The position numbers were made by a program, and so were the translations under genes. Under the pieces are notes generated by a model, which worked only from the letters and a program-made list of their open reading frames with translations, was not told the origin of the DNA and did no database searches. Below, piece by piece: positions 49,038 through 56,581 of a DNA stretch of 64,000 bases. The stretch lies in the IMG/VR virus record IMGVR_UViG_3300034691_000049, positions 1-64,000 of that record; one strand, written 5' to 3'. The DNA is from a virus. How positions within the stretch are numbered: position 1 is the first letter of the stretch; every line of letters begins with the position of its first letter.

Positions 49038-51494
49038 ATGACTGCTGTTTTGTTCAAGTTTTCGCACCCTGACGGGACTCCGGTGGCTGATGCCCCGTTT
49101 CTTGTCACAACACGAAAACCGAGCTTCGATGAGACGCTTCGCAATGGCATTCAGGTGCCTGGCGACGTTGCAGGTGTAACTGACGCACAAGGCGAGGCAA
49201 CTCTCGAATTGATGGCAGGCTTCGCCACGTATTACCTGTTGATGGATAATCCCGGGGCTGTCCCGAGCGAAGATGGTTGCACTGCTGGTTTGCGCTACCG
49301 TTTCGTGGTCACCGAGTCGGATGTCCCGTTGCGGGTGGAAGACTTGATCGTCACCACACCAACGTTCTCCCGTCCGTGGGACGAAACGGCACTGCAAATC
49401 ATCATTGACGCCAAAACCTCTTCCCAGGCATCGGCTACTCATGCCAAAGCCTCTGAAGTGGCTGCTGCGGGTTCCGCTACTCAAGCAGGTCTGCATGAAC
49501 AGGCTGCCTCGGGCTTTGCTGACGCCTCCGAAGCCTCTTCGGTTGCCTCGGCTAACTCGGCCACGGCCGCTGGCCTGTCGCAGGTTGCTGCCAAGCTTTC
49601 CGAGGACAACTCGAAGCTGTCGGAAAATGCATCCCGTGCCAGTGAACTGTCGGCCGCAGCCTCGGCTGACTTCGCTGCCTCGGTGATCACTGACGCCCAG
49701 GCACAGGTTGACGAAGCCACTCGCCAAGCTGGTTTGGCTGGTGATGCGCGTGATGCGGCTGAACTGTCCGCTACCCATGCCAGCGACAGCGCTGCTGCTA
49801 CCGCGGCTGATGTGCTCACCACGGCTGCCAACGTTCAGACGACCCAGACCAACAAGCTGGCAACTGCTGCCGACGTGCAGGCTGTAACCACCCTGAAAGG
49901 CGAAACCTCTGACCTGAAAGATCAGGCCGGCATTGCCCGGGATGAGGCTGTAGCAGCGGCCCAGCAAGCTTCAGGCGCCTTTACCGATGGCGGTCTGGTC
50001 AACCTTTCGACTGGTGCGTACCCGGCCAAGCCGTCGGTCTCGACCATCTGGCGTGTATCGGTCGGCGGTACTGTGACCAGCACCCCGGAAGGCACGATCA
50101 AGTACGTCGCAGGTGACAACCTGGTCTACTCGAAAACGGCCAACGTCTTCTATAAGACGGACAACAGCCAGACAGTGACCTCGGTAGCCGGCCGCATCGG
50201 TGATGTGGTGGTGACGGCTGCTGACGTAGGCCTACCTAACGTCAACAACACTGCGGACATGGACAAGCCTGTGAGCAATGCTCAACGGACTGAGTTCAAT
50301 GCCCGGACTGTGACGACCAGTAACCTGGATACGACGGCAAACCGCTTGGTGAAAGTCGGCGACTACGGTGAAAACGGCGGTGTGCCAATCTCCCGCATCG
50401 TAACCGATGATGCCAACGCTTTGTCTGTGGCCGGTACTTATGCCTTCACCAATGGTGGTGTAAACGTCCCGGAAGCGGCTTACATCAAGCACATCACGGG
50501 AACGGCCACCGGCTACGCCAAACAACTGGCGTACGGCATTTTGACGGATAAACAGTATGTTCGAACGCAGAAAGCTGGCGTTTGGACTGCCTGGACTTCC
50601 TCGGTGGAGATTGTCGATGCATTGAACAGCACCGACCCAAATAAAGCACTGTCTGCCAAACAAGGCAAAGTGCTCTACGATTTGCTGCAAGCCAACAACG
50701 TCACGGCGGTTCGTTACACTTACAACCTCACTGCGGGCCAAACAGCTATCACCGGCGCCGACCTTGCAGGCAAAACTCTGGTGTATACACCGGGTGCCTT
50801 GCTGATGGTGGAACTGAATGGTTTCCCTATCTGGATTGCCAATGACTACACAGCCAGCAATGGTTCGCTGATTACCTTGTTGCAAGGTGTCGAAGCGGCC
50901 AGTGAAGTTGCCGTTACAGTCTTTGGTTCGTTTTCGGTAGCTGATCACTACACAAAGGCTGAGGACGATGCGCTGCTCGCGGTTAAAGCTTCCGCGGCCA
51001 CAGTGGCAACTATTCAGTCCACTTATAACAAATTAACGCTCGATATTACGCAAATCGCTACTAGTGGCGTAAATAAAGATTTTGTTATTCCTTCTAACGC
51101 GAAACGGGTAACATTATTTTTTAATGGTTTGAGCGGATCTGGCAGCGCAGCTATCATTGCACAACTGGGTGCTGGTAGTGTTCAAAGTACCGGGTATGTC
51201 TGCGCCAATACTGTTATTTTGAACAGTAGCTCGACAGTAACTCAAGGATCTACCGGGGTTATTTTTGGTGGTACAGCAGGGGCCAACACTGTTTATGGCA
51301 GCATAACTTTTACTCACATGGGGAATAATACGTGGGTGTGCACAGGCACTGTCAATTATAGTAACGTGGCAGCCACTGGCTTTATCTGTGGTGCAGTAAC
51401 TTTGACCGGCACTCTTGATCGCCTTCGTGTTACCACAGCTAACGGCACAGACACATTTGATGCCGGTGCTGTTAACGTACTCGTTGAAGTTTAA
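49038..51494 (+). CDS. tail fibre protein, 818 aa
   Basis: N-terminal globular anchor (residues 1-110), then a long Ala/Ser coiled shaft (120-300, ASGFADASEASSVASANSAT), a fibre repeat motif (VVVTAADVGLPNVNNTADMD) common in gp37/pyocin-type fibres, a PNKALSAKQGKVLYDLL segment and a C-terminal receptor domain from about 660 on. The C-terminal ~150 codons are clearly more AT-rich than the rest, suggesting recent exchange of the receptor-binding tip. Confidence 0.85.
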   Translation: MTAVLFKFSHPDGTPVADAPFLVTTRKPSFDETLRNGIQVPGDVAGVTDAQGEATLELMAGFATYYLLMDNPGAVPSEDGCTAGLRYRFVVTESDVPLRVEDLIVTTPTFSRPWDETALQIIIDAKTSSQASATHAKASEVAAAGSATQAGLHEQAASGFADASEASSVASANSATAAGLSQVAAKLSEDNSKLSENASRASELSAAASADFAASVITDAQAQVDEATRQAGLAGDARDAAELSATHASDSAAATAADVLTTAANVQTTQTNKLATAADVQAVTTLKGETSDLKDQAGIARDEAVAAAQQASGAFTDGGLVNLSTGAYPAKPSVSTIWRVSVGGTVTSTPEGTIKYVAGDNLVYSKTANVFYKTDNSQTVTSVAGRIGDVVVTAADVGLPNVNNTADMDKPVSNAQRTEFNARTVTTSNLDTTANRLVKVGDYGENGGVPISRIVTDDANALSVAGTYAFTNGGVNVPEAAYIKHITGTATGYAKQLAYGILTDKQYVRTQKAGVWTAWTSSVEIVDALNSTDPNKALSAKQGKVLYDLLQANNVTAVRYTYNLTAGQTAITGADLAGKTLVYTPGALLMVELNGFPIWIANDYTASNGSLITLLQGVEAASEVAVTVFGSFSVADHYTKAEDDALLAVKASAATVATIQSTYNKLTLDITQIATSGVNKDFVIPSNAKRVTLFFNGLSGSGSAAIIAQLGAGSVQSTGYVCANTVILNSSSTVTQGSTGVIFGGTAGANTVYGSITFTHMGNNTWVCTGTVNYSNVAATGFICGAVTLTGTLDRLRVTTANGTDTFDAGAVNVLVEV

Positions 51495-51532
51495 TTAATA
51501 GCTGCCCGAGAAGGGCAGCCAGGGGGTTTCAA

Positions 51533-52024
51533 ATGGCTTCAACAATTTCGCGGATTCTCTCGCAATTGCGCTTTCCGCTTCCGGTAAGCTTAGGGGGTAC
51601 AGGCAAGACTTCTATGGGTGCGGGGGCTGTAGGTACTGTTTCGCAGGCCGCAGGAATAGCCACTGGGGCTATCTTGCAAAGTGTCACCACGGTTGTTGGT
51701 AGCCAAACTAACAGCTATACCAAGTATGCAGACGGACGTCTTATTTGCACTAGTGTCATTAACTATAACGGTTTAGGTACAACCGTAGCTTGGGGGTCAT
51801 TATTTATTGGTGGTTTGGCCGCAGCTCAGGATTATCCTGTACCGTTTATTACAGTACCGGCTGTAACGCAAACCTTCCAATCTAACGGGGTGAGTCTCAT
51901 GGCGTCACCCCTATTGAGTACTGCTACACAATGGGGTGGTTGCTACCCTGTAGGTGCTTATAGTACAGGTGGTAGTACTTACACGGCTGAGCTTCATCGA
52001 ACCGCTATTGGCCGTTGGTACTAA
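51533..52024 (+). CDS. second fibre/tip protein, 163 aa
   Basis: Contains PVSLGGTGKTSMG (a turn motif common at fibre-domain junctions) and YTKYADGRLICTSVINYN, typical of fibre tip domains with a strand-rich C-terminus ending GRWY. AT-richer than upstream genes, like the end of the 818-aa fibre. Probably a separate tip or an alternative receptor module. Confidence 0.7.
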   Translation: MASTISRILSQLRFPLPVSLGGTGKTSMGAGAVGTVSQAAGIATGAILQSVTTVVGSQTNSYTKYADGRLICTSVINYNGLGTTVAWGSLFIGGLAAAQDYPVPFITVPAVTQTFQSNGVSLMASPLLSTATQWGGCYPVGAYSTGGSTYTAELHRTAIGRWY

Positions 52025-52039
52025 TTCAAGGAATAACAC

Positions 52040-52111
52040 ATGAAACTCAGTGAAGTCCGTAACAAGTTTAAATACCGAGTGTATGTCCGCGGTTATTACT
52101 TCAAACGATAA
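52040..52111 (+). CDS. possible 23-aa leader peptide resembling the endolysin N-terminus
   Basis: Short frame with AAGGA eight bases before ATG 52040. Product MKLSEVRNKFKYRVYVRGYY(FKR) begins like the endolysin at 52123 (MMLTEVRNK), eleven bases downstream of its stop. Either a partial duplication or a coupled leader peptide. Function unknown. Confidence 0.45.
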   Translation: MKLSEVRNKFKYRVYVRGYYFKR

Positions 52112-52122
52112 GGAGCGATACC

Positions 52123-52620
52123 ATGATGCTGACCGAAGTGCGCAACAAGATCTTTCCGAAAGCGTTTAAATTGCTTCCGGCTTCCATGAACTCGCCGGCT
52201 GCCCAGGTGATCCTTCTCACTATTGGTTTGCAGGAATCGCGGTTCGAGTTCCGGCGCCAATTGGGCAATGGGCCGGCCCGGGGCTTCTGGCAATTCGAGA
52301 AAGGCAATGCCACTTCTCGCGGCGGTGTTTGGGGTGTGGCCAACCACGCCAAGACGGCCGAGACCCTGAAATTTGTGTGTCAGGCTCAGGGCGTGCCCTT
52401 TGATGTTGACGCCATCTGGGCTGCGCTGGAGACCGATGATGTGCTGGCCTGCTGTGTGGCCCGTCTGCTGATGTACACCGACGCAGCCAAGCTGCCTGCG
52501 GTAACGGACGCCGACGGTGCCTGGGAGATGTACGCAAAACGTACCTGGCGCCCGGGCAAACCACATCCTGAGACCTGGGCCGCATTTCATGCACAAGCCC
52601 GTACAGAAGTGGGGGTTTAA
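52123..52620 (+). CDS. endolysin, lysozyme/transglycosylase-like
   Basis: 165 aa, peptidoglycan-cutting lysis enzyme. Catalytic-Glu region LTIGLQESRFEFRRQLGNG (Glu near residue 37), followed by ARGFWQFE and a GGVWGV turn, matches the compact phage lysozyme-like fold. No signal peptide or SAR helix, so it needs a holin. AGGAG seven bases before ATG 52123. Followed immediately by Rz. Confidence 0.8.
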   Translation: MMLTEVRNKIFPKAFKLLPASMNSPAAQVILLTIGLQESRFEFRRQLGNGPARGFWQFEKGNATSRGGVWGVANHAKTAETLKFVCQAQGVPFDVDAIWAALETDDVLACCVARLLMYTDAAKLPAVTDADGAWEMYAKRTWRPGKPHPETWAAFHAQARTEVGV

Positions 52621-53127
52621 ATGATCAAGGCCTTCCTCGGCGAGCACTGGATTGCTATAGTGCTCGTCGTCGGGGCCTTGGGTGTTGGATTCGCCCAAGG
52701 CACCAGTTACAGCGAAAAGGGCTGGCTAGTCCGTTGGGAATCACGCAATGCGGAAGAATCGACGGCCAAGGCAGCATTCGAACTCAAGCAACGTGAAACA
52801 GAACGAGGTTTACGCGATGATCTCGCAACTCAACTTGAAGTCAACGATAGACAACGTATTGAAAGCCAGCGCAATAAACTTGACGCTGATGTTGCTCTTA
52901 ACAGCATGCACGGCGAACTCGGCGCCCTACAGCTACGTCTTCAGCGAGCCAGTAACGCTTCCGGCAATTCCAGCGCAGTTTCGTCAGTTACCCGCGCCGC
53001 AATGGTGCTCTCCGACTTGTTTGCAGGCTGTAGCACAGAGCGACAAGAACTCGCGGGAGCGTTTGACGAATCTCGCAACCGAGCCTTAAAAGTTGAACAA
53101 ATGTACAACAAAGCACGGGGCCAATAG
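52621..53127 (+). CDS. Rz: Rz inner-membrane spanin subunit
   Basis: 168 aa. N-terminal membrane segment (residues 11-26, IAIVLVVGALGVGFAQ), then a long periplasmic coiled coil (residues 40-115). Disrupts the outer membrane with Rz1 after endolysin action. Rz1 is embedded in another frame (52817-53089). The stop lies in the loop of the terminator hairpin. Confidence 0.85.
   Translation: MIKAFLGEHWIAIVLVVGALGVGFAQGTSYSEKGWLVRWESRNAEESTAKAAFELKQRETERGLRDDLATQLEVNDRQRIESQRNKLDADVALNSMHGELGALQLRLQRASNASGNSSAVSSVTRAAMVLSDLFAGCSTERQELAGAFDESRNRALKVEQMYNKARGQ
52817..53089 (+). CDS. Rz1: Rz1 outer-membrane lipoprotein spanin, embedded in Rz
   Basis: 90 aa in the +1 frame inside Rz. Hydrophobic segment and lipobox LLLTAC (Cys near residue 31), then a Pro-rich mature part (SEPVTLPAIPAQFRQLPAPQ) as in other o-spanins. 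ATG 52817 has GAGG eight bases upstream; a later start may be used. The fully nested arrangement is like lambda Rz/Rz1. Confidence 0.85.
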   Translation: MISQLNLKSTIDNVLKASAINLTLMLLLTACTANSAPYSYVFSEPVTLPAIPAQFRQLPAPQWCSPTCLQAVAQSDKNSRERLTNLATEP

Positions 53128-53143
53128 GCCCCGCTTCTTTTTC
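53115..53143 (+). terminator. rho-independent terminator at the end of the lysis genes
   Basis: CGGGGCC-AATA-GGCCCCG then CTTCTTTTT. Includes the Rz stop codon. Ends the plus-strand island facing the convergent minus-strand genes. Confidence 0.88.
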
Positions 53144-53423
53144 AGCCGATAACGTTATCAGCGTCAAGTTCGTTCTCTTCGCAGTATTCCCGTACGATCC
53201 CGTCCGGGTCATGCCCCAACTCCAGAGCCAGATCGTGAAGCGCAACGTAAGCAGTCATGGTGTCACCACGCCCGCACGATACGACCTTCACACCTTCAAT
53301 GATGTCCGACTCGTCTGCCAGGGATTTGGTGAAGGGGCCGGCAAACATCCCGGTGAAGTTCTCTTCGTTGGTGATCTCAAAGACCACAGTGAAGTATTTC
53401 TTTACTGGTTTGTCGTTACTCAC
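53142..53423 (-). CDS. hypothetical protein, 93 aa
   Basis: Not recognised. GTG start at 53421-53423 overlapping the upstream stop, with a GGGGG tract before it. Mixed alpha/beta with an acidic C-terminus (GHDPDGIVREYCEENELDAD). The frame extends further upstream, but that part is antisense-like to the next gene. Confidence 0.6.
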   Translation of the reverse strand: MSNDKPVKKYFTVVFEITNEENFTGMFAGPFTKSLADESDIIEGVKVVSCGRGDTMTAYVALHDLALELGHDPDGIVREYCEENELDADNVIG

Positions 53424-53667
53424 CGTAACCCCCAACTTTCGCTTCTTTTGCCAATTGAGTGGCCAGAATCGCCTGATTCTGGAGTTCTTCGTGGTCAGTG
53501 TTGCCATGGGCAACCATATCGACTAATTCTTGCAGTACATCGCACTGCGCGGGAATATGGCCATCGGCCGAGGTCACAACTTCGTACGTCTTACCATTAA
53601 TGGTTACTTCACGCGGGTGAACCTGAAGGCCGTCGGTTAGGATTACCAATGTCTGAAATGTGGTCAT
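53416..53667 (-). CDS. hypothetical protein, 83 aa
   Basis: Not recognised. ATG 53665-53667 in an ATGA overlap, AAGGTG five bases before it. Starts with strands (TFQTLVILTDGLQVHPREVT, NGKTYEVVTSADG), then a helical acidic half. Member of a run of tiny coupled genes. Confidence 0.65.
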   Translation of the reverse strand: MTTFQTLVILTDGLQVHPREVTINGKTYEVVTSADGHIPAQCDVLQELVDMVAHGNTDHEELQNQAILATQLAKEAKVGGYGE

Positions 53668-54047
53668 GCAAACACCTTGATGAGGTACATGGCAACTCCG
53701 CAGGCTGCTGCGAGCTGAACGCCGAAGTTGAGATTGTAGAGCGCACGCACTGCGCGTTCTGGCTGATAACGGTCCCACTCTTGTACCGTCATGACGTAAT
53801 GTTTGTCTGAAGGCTTGGCCAAGCGGTAAGTGCCCGCATTCAAACCATTACCCAGGCCACGGACGGCAGGCATAAGACTACAGCCTTGAACGTAACCGTC
53901 AGCGTGTGGGTTATTCACCAACAGGATGTCACCGACGGCTTGAGACTGTTTACCTTCAGCGCCCTTGTGGGTGTAGTAGGCAATCTCGGTGGCGATAACG
54001 ATATCACCATGAAGCAAACCCAGCGGGTTCTTACGGTCTCGTGCCAT
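53664..54047 (-). CDS. hypothetical protein with C-terminal membrane segment, 127 aa
   Basis: Not recognised. Strand-rich body with GDIVIATEIAYY and GDILLVNNPHADGYVQGCSL, ending in a hydrophobic helix (FGVQLAAACGVAMYLIKVF) likely to anchor it in the membrane (tail-anchor topology). Preceded, on the minus strand, by a GC hairpin near 54067-54083. Confidence 0.65.
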   Translation of the reverse strand: MARDRKNPLGLLHGDIVIATEIAYYTHKGAEGKQSQAVGDILLVNNPHADGYVQGCSLMPAVRGLGNGLNAGTYRLAKPSDKHYVMTVQEWDRYQPERAVRALYNLNFGVQLAAACGVAMYLIKVFA

Positions 54048-54095
54048 GGGAATATGCTCGTAAAAAAGCCCCGCAGAGCGAGGCTTGGTGGTTGA

Positions 54096-54419
54096 TTATT
54101 CAGAGGCCGGATTATCGACCCCCCATCGTTTGCCTAGCACTCCCTCGACAATCGAGAAGAGTTTACCGCCGTAGTGCGCGGCGATGGACGTTGCGATTGG
54201 TTGGGTGAACCAAACGGGCACACCGTCGGCAATGAGTGGGTACATGTCCCAAACAAGCCAGCCAGCCAACACCGCACCGGTTAATTGTGCCGAGAGCCAC
54301 AACAGCGAGAATTTCTGGCCCTTTGCCAAGGCAGAAGCCACGGACAGGAAGCCAGAAAGAAGGCTGAGGACTACAGCGAAAATCGTGCCGGTGACGGCAG
54401 GATCTTGTTTCCATGGCAT
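54096..54419 (-). CDS. putative holin (LydA/class-I-like), 107 aa
   Basis: Start ATG 54417-54419 with GGAG seven bases upstream. Three hydrophobic segments: residues 8-30 (TGTIFAVVLSLLSGFLSVAS), 38-55 (LLWLSAQLTGAVLAGWLV) and 63-85 (weaker). Short hydrophilic ends and a Gly-rich C-terminal part (GGKLFSIVEGVLGK) fit a phage holin of the LydA type. It is the only holin candidate near endolysin, but lies on the opposite strand, in the middle-gene block. Could be an antiholin. Confidence 0.5.
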   Translation of the reverse strand: MPWKQDPAVTGTIFAVVLSLLSGFLSVASALAKGQKFSLLWLSAQLTGAVLAGWLVWDMYPLIADGVPVWFTQPIATSIAAHYGGKLFSIVEGVLGKRWGVDNPASE

Positions 54420-54492
54420 AGCAAATCTCCGGTCAAATAGCCTTAATCTGGCCAGGGCACATAATAGTGGCAATTTGACCGGAGAGATATAC

Positions 54493-55014
54493 TCAGCCCA
54501 GGAGAACCTGACGAATTACAGCGATGCGGTTAAACAGCACGGTGTATAGCGGATGCTGTCCAAGGAAACGTTCATTTACTTGGTTTACCCACATCGGGCC
54601 GTAGATTGCGTTCATCAAGTCGTTATTCAACGCCTGAAGACCATTTACGTCGGAGATAGGGTCGAACTCTTTGGTTCGTGCCATCAGCAACACTTTTTGA
54701 TCAGCGTCGAGGTGGTCCATTTTCTCGATGTCACCGATCACGGTAAACGTGAGGGTTTTCGGGTCAACCTTACGGAACAAGGTTCCGAAGGGGTCGAGAC
54801 AACCGACAATGTAATGATCGCTCGCAGCAAGGAAGAATTCCCGCGTACTCAGCGATCCCATGCTGTTCCAGTAGCAGGTAGAAGTTTGGCCGTGCCCAAT
54901 GACAACAAGGCGGCCTTTGCCAGGCGCTTCATCGACCAACGACACAGTAATAACGTCACCAGTGGTTTCGTCTTCAATACGCATGTCTTCGGTCTTGCGG
55001 GAAGTTACTTTCAT
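54493..55014 (-). CDS. hypothetical protein, 173 aa
   Basis: Not recognised. Strand-rich first half (TGDVITVSLVDEAPGKGRLV), a helical C-terminal third (LNDLMNAIYGPMWV type segments). No catalytic signature. Strong ribosome site (GGAGC). The C-terminus is hydrophobic (VLFNRIAVIRQVLLG). Confidence 0.7.
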   Translation of the reverse strand: MKVTSRKTEDMRIEDETTGDVITVSLVDEAPGKGRLVVIGHGQTSTCYWNSMGSLSTREFFLAASDHYIVGCLDPFGTLFRKVDPKTLTFTVIGDIEKMDHLDADQKVLLMARTKEFDPISDVNGLQALNNDLMNAIYGPMWVNQVNERFLGQHPLYTVLFNRIAVIRQVLLG

Positions 55015-55017
55015 GGT

Positions 55018-55179
55018 TTACAGCTCCAACAGGGCGTCGGCCACCGCCTGGATGATAGTGATGCTCTCTTCGGGCATCTGGCCGGTAGCAATGCTAACAG
55101 CCTGTGCCCGGGAAGTGAGCGGGAAGAACTCCGGGTGCTGCTCTTTAATGGCGGCAGCGACCTCTTCTGGCTCGCTCAT
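55018..55179 (-). CDS. hypothetical helical protein, 53 aa
   Basis: Not recognised. ATG 55177-55179 overlaps the stop of the 55176-55397 gene (ATGA) and follows the stop of the 55181-55633 frame by one base. Acidic and helical (EPEEVAAAIKEQHPEFFPLT). Complete with TAA. Confidence 0.6.
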   Translation of the reverse strand: MSEPEEVAAAIKEQHPEFFPLTSRAQAVSIATGQMPEESITIIQAVADALLEL

Positions 55180-55397
55180 TTCACTTCTTCGAACGACGAC
55201 GTGACGCTTTGGGCTCGGACTTGGTCGAAGACAACGGCGTTGCTGTGAGCTGCTTTGATATCTTCGCAGGTGTCTTCGCTGTCGCTTTGGTCGTTGAAAC
55301 GTCCGAAGATTTCACCCTTGGCTTCTTCGTAGCTAGGGTTGTTTTCCGGGTCGATGTCGATGATGGTTTCGATGGTGGTGATGAGGCGGACTTGCAT
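55176..55397 (-). CDS. acidic hypothetical protein, 73 aa, nested in another frame
   Basis: Not recognised. Very good AGGAGG before the ATG and strong C-ending codon preference show this is a real frame. Strand then acidic helix (ETIIDIDPENNPSYEEAKGE). It lies wholly inside the 3' half of the 55181-55633 frame on the same strand. Confidence 0.7.
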   Translation of the reverse strand: MQVRLITTIETIIDIDPENNPSYEEAKGEIFGRFNDQSDSEDTCEDIKAAHSNAVVFDQVRAQSVTSSFEEVK

Positions 55398-55633
55398 AGA
55401 ACCTCCTGGTACAACAATTTGTGAAGCGCTTTGCGCTTCTTGAGCGGGATCTCCAGCGTGTCCTTACGGAACGCTGTCCATTCTTCGAGGGAAACCTGTT
55501 CCCAGTTGCCCGGGACCGGCAGGGAATCCATGTCCCAGCTCCGCACGCAGCGGCTGGCACGATGAACGAAGAAATACCGGCCGTTGACCGGTGCGTTACC
55601 GAACTTGCCGGGTGAGTGCAGAGACTTGGCCAT
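55181..55633 (-). CDS. hypothetical protein, 150 aa, with overprinted basic tail
   Basis: Residues 1-78 are in a frame with normal codon use (FGNAPVNGRYFFVHRASRCV, LEEWTAFRKDTLEIPLKKRK). Residues 79-150 overlap the 73-aa gene in another frame and read as a Ser/Thr/Lys/Pro-rich basic tail. The tail may be functional (nucleic-acid binding) or simply read-through without selection. AAGGA before the ATG 55631-55633. Confidence 0.6.
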   Translation of the reverse strand: MAKSLHSPGKFGNAPVNGRYFFVHRASRCVRSWDMDSLPVPGNWEQVSLEEWTAFRKDTLEIPLKKRKALHKLLYQEVLCKSASSPPSKPSSTSTRKTTLATKKPRVKSSDVSTTKATAKTPAKISKQLTATPLSSTKSEPKASRRRSKK

Positions 55634-55647
55634 GTTGTTTCCTTGGT

Positions 55648-55902
55648 TTAGAAGGCTATGCTTTTCAGCGCAGCCAGTTTCTTTTCGGTGGACGCGATCT
55701 TGCGTTTCACCATGTCGTTTGCCCGCTCTTTGGCGGCCTCTTCAGTGAGGTGCCAGTCGTTACCGTGGGCATATTGGTCGTAAAAAGTACCGGGCCGACG
55801 GTAGGAGACAAAAGACCCATCTTTGGAGAGGGTGCCGGTCACCGTCATGATGCCTTTAGTGAGCGCGTAGCGCGTCACCCAAACTATTTGCTGTTCTGCC
55901 AT
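55648..55902 (-). CDS. hypothetical protein, 84 aa
   Basis: Not recognised by function. N-terminal strands (QQIVWVTRYALTKGIMTVTG), an aromatic segment (YRRPGTFYDQYAHGNDWHLT) and a C-terminal basic helix (RANDMVKRKIASTEKKLAAL). Proteins of this design are frequent in phages next to nucleotide-metabolism genes. Located between dCTP deaminase and the 150-aa gene. Confidence 0.65.
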   Translation of the reverse strand: MAEQQIVWVTRYALTKGIMTVTGTLSKDGSFVSYRRPGTFYDQYAHGNDWHLTEEAAKERANDMVKRKIASTEKKLAALKSIAF

Positions 55903-55904
55903 GG

Positions 55905-56426
55905 TTACTCCGAATCGATGGCGCCGACGGGTTCGTCGGCTTGGGATTGATATTTACCTTTATAAAAGGCAGGTTCTTGGACCTCGTGGAACATCACCTG
56001 CGCGATGCCCGCGCCGGCCGGGATGATCAGCTCACTTTCGCCGTGGTAGACCAGCTCAAGCGTCAGGAAGCCCTTCCAACCCGGTTCGATGACTGTGTTG
56101 AACACCGACAGCCCACGGCGAGCCCAAGTGGACTTGTCATGGACAATCCCTGTGAGGAAGGGGGGCATGTTGAACTCTTCCATGGCCGAGGCCAGGGCGA
56201 AGCGTCCCGGTTCGTAGATTTCACCGTCAACTGAGACAAAAGGCACCTTTAGGTAGCCATACTGGGGCTTGTCTACATGTTTGAAGTGGATATCCTGCTT
56301 GATGCGGATGTCATAACCCGCTTCACCCAGCCCGTAGGACGTACCGCCCGGGCCGGTGAGCTTCTTGCCGTGCATATCAACGATAGGTCGGGCTGTCAGC
56401 AGGTAACTGCGATTGACGACCGTCAT
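55905..56426 (-). CDS. dcd: dCTP deaminase
   Basis: 173 aa, dUTPase-superfamily enzyme converting dCTP to dUTP. Motifs: GLGEAGYDIRIKQDI near residue 33, HDKSTWARRGLSV (nucleotide-binding S-x-x-A-R-x-G) near 96-108, NTVIEPGWKGFLTLEL with the catalytic Glu near 114, and PAGAGIAQVMFHE, then YKGKYQSQ at the C-terminus. With dUTPase (15719-16144) it would raise dUMP for thymidylate synthesis. Overlaps the upstream gene by ATGA. Confidence 0.88.
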   Translation of the reverse strand: MTVVNRSYLLTARPIVDMHGKKLTGPGGTSYGLGEAGYDIRIKQDIHFKHVDKPQYGYLKVPFVSVDGEIYEPGRFALASAMEEFNMPPFLTGIVHDKSTWARRGLSVFNTVIEPGWKGFLTLELVYHGESELIIPAGAGIAQVMFHEVQEPAFYKGKYQSQADEPVGAIDSE

Positions 56427-56581
56427 ACCACGTCCTCGAACGTGATAACGATTTCGCGGTTGGGAATAGCCGCTGCCAGGGCAGTTTCCATTGCAACACG
56501 CAAATCGGTGTCGGTGTCTTCAGTTTGCTCGTCATTGGGGACGGCAACTGTCACAACGTAAACATAGGTGCTATTACTCAC
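56423..56581 (-). CDS. hypothetical protein, 52 aa
   Basis: GTG start (56579-56581) overlapping the upstream stop (GTGA) and stop overlapping the dcd start (ATGA). Product: a strand pair (TYVYVVTVAVPND ... REIVITFEDVV) separated by an acidic, Thr-rich segment and helix. Not recognised. Confidence 0.6.
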   Translation of the reverse strand: MSNSTYVYVVTVAVPNDEQTEDTDTDLRVAMETALAAAIPNREIVITFEDVV

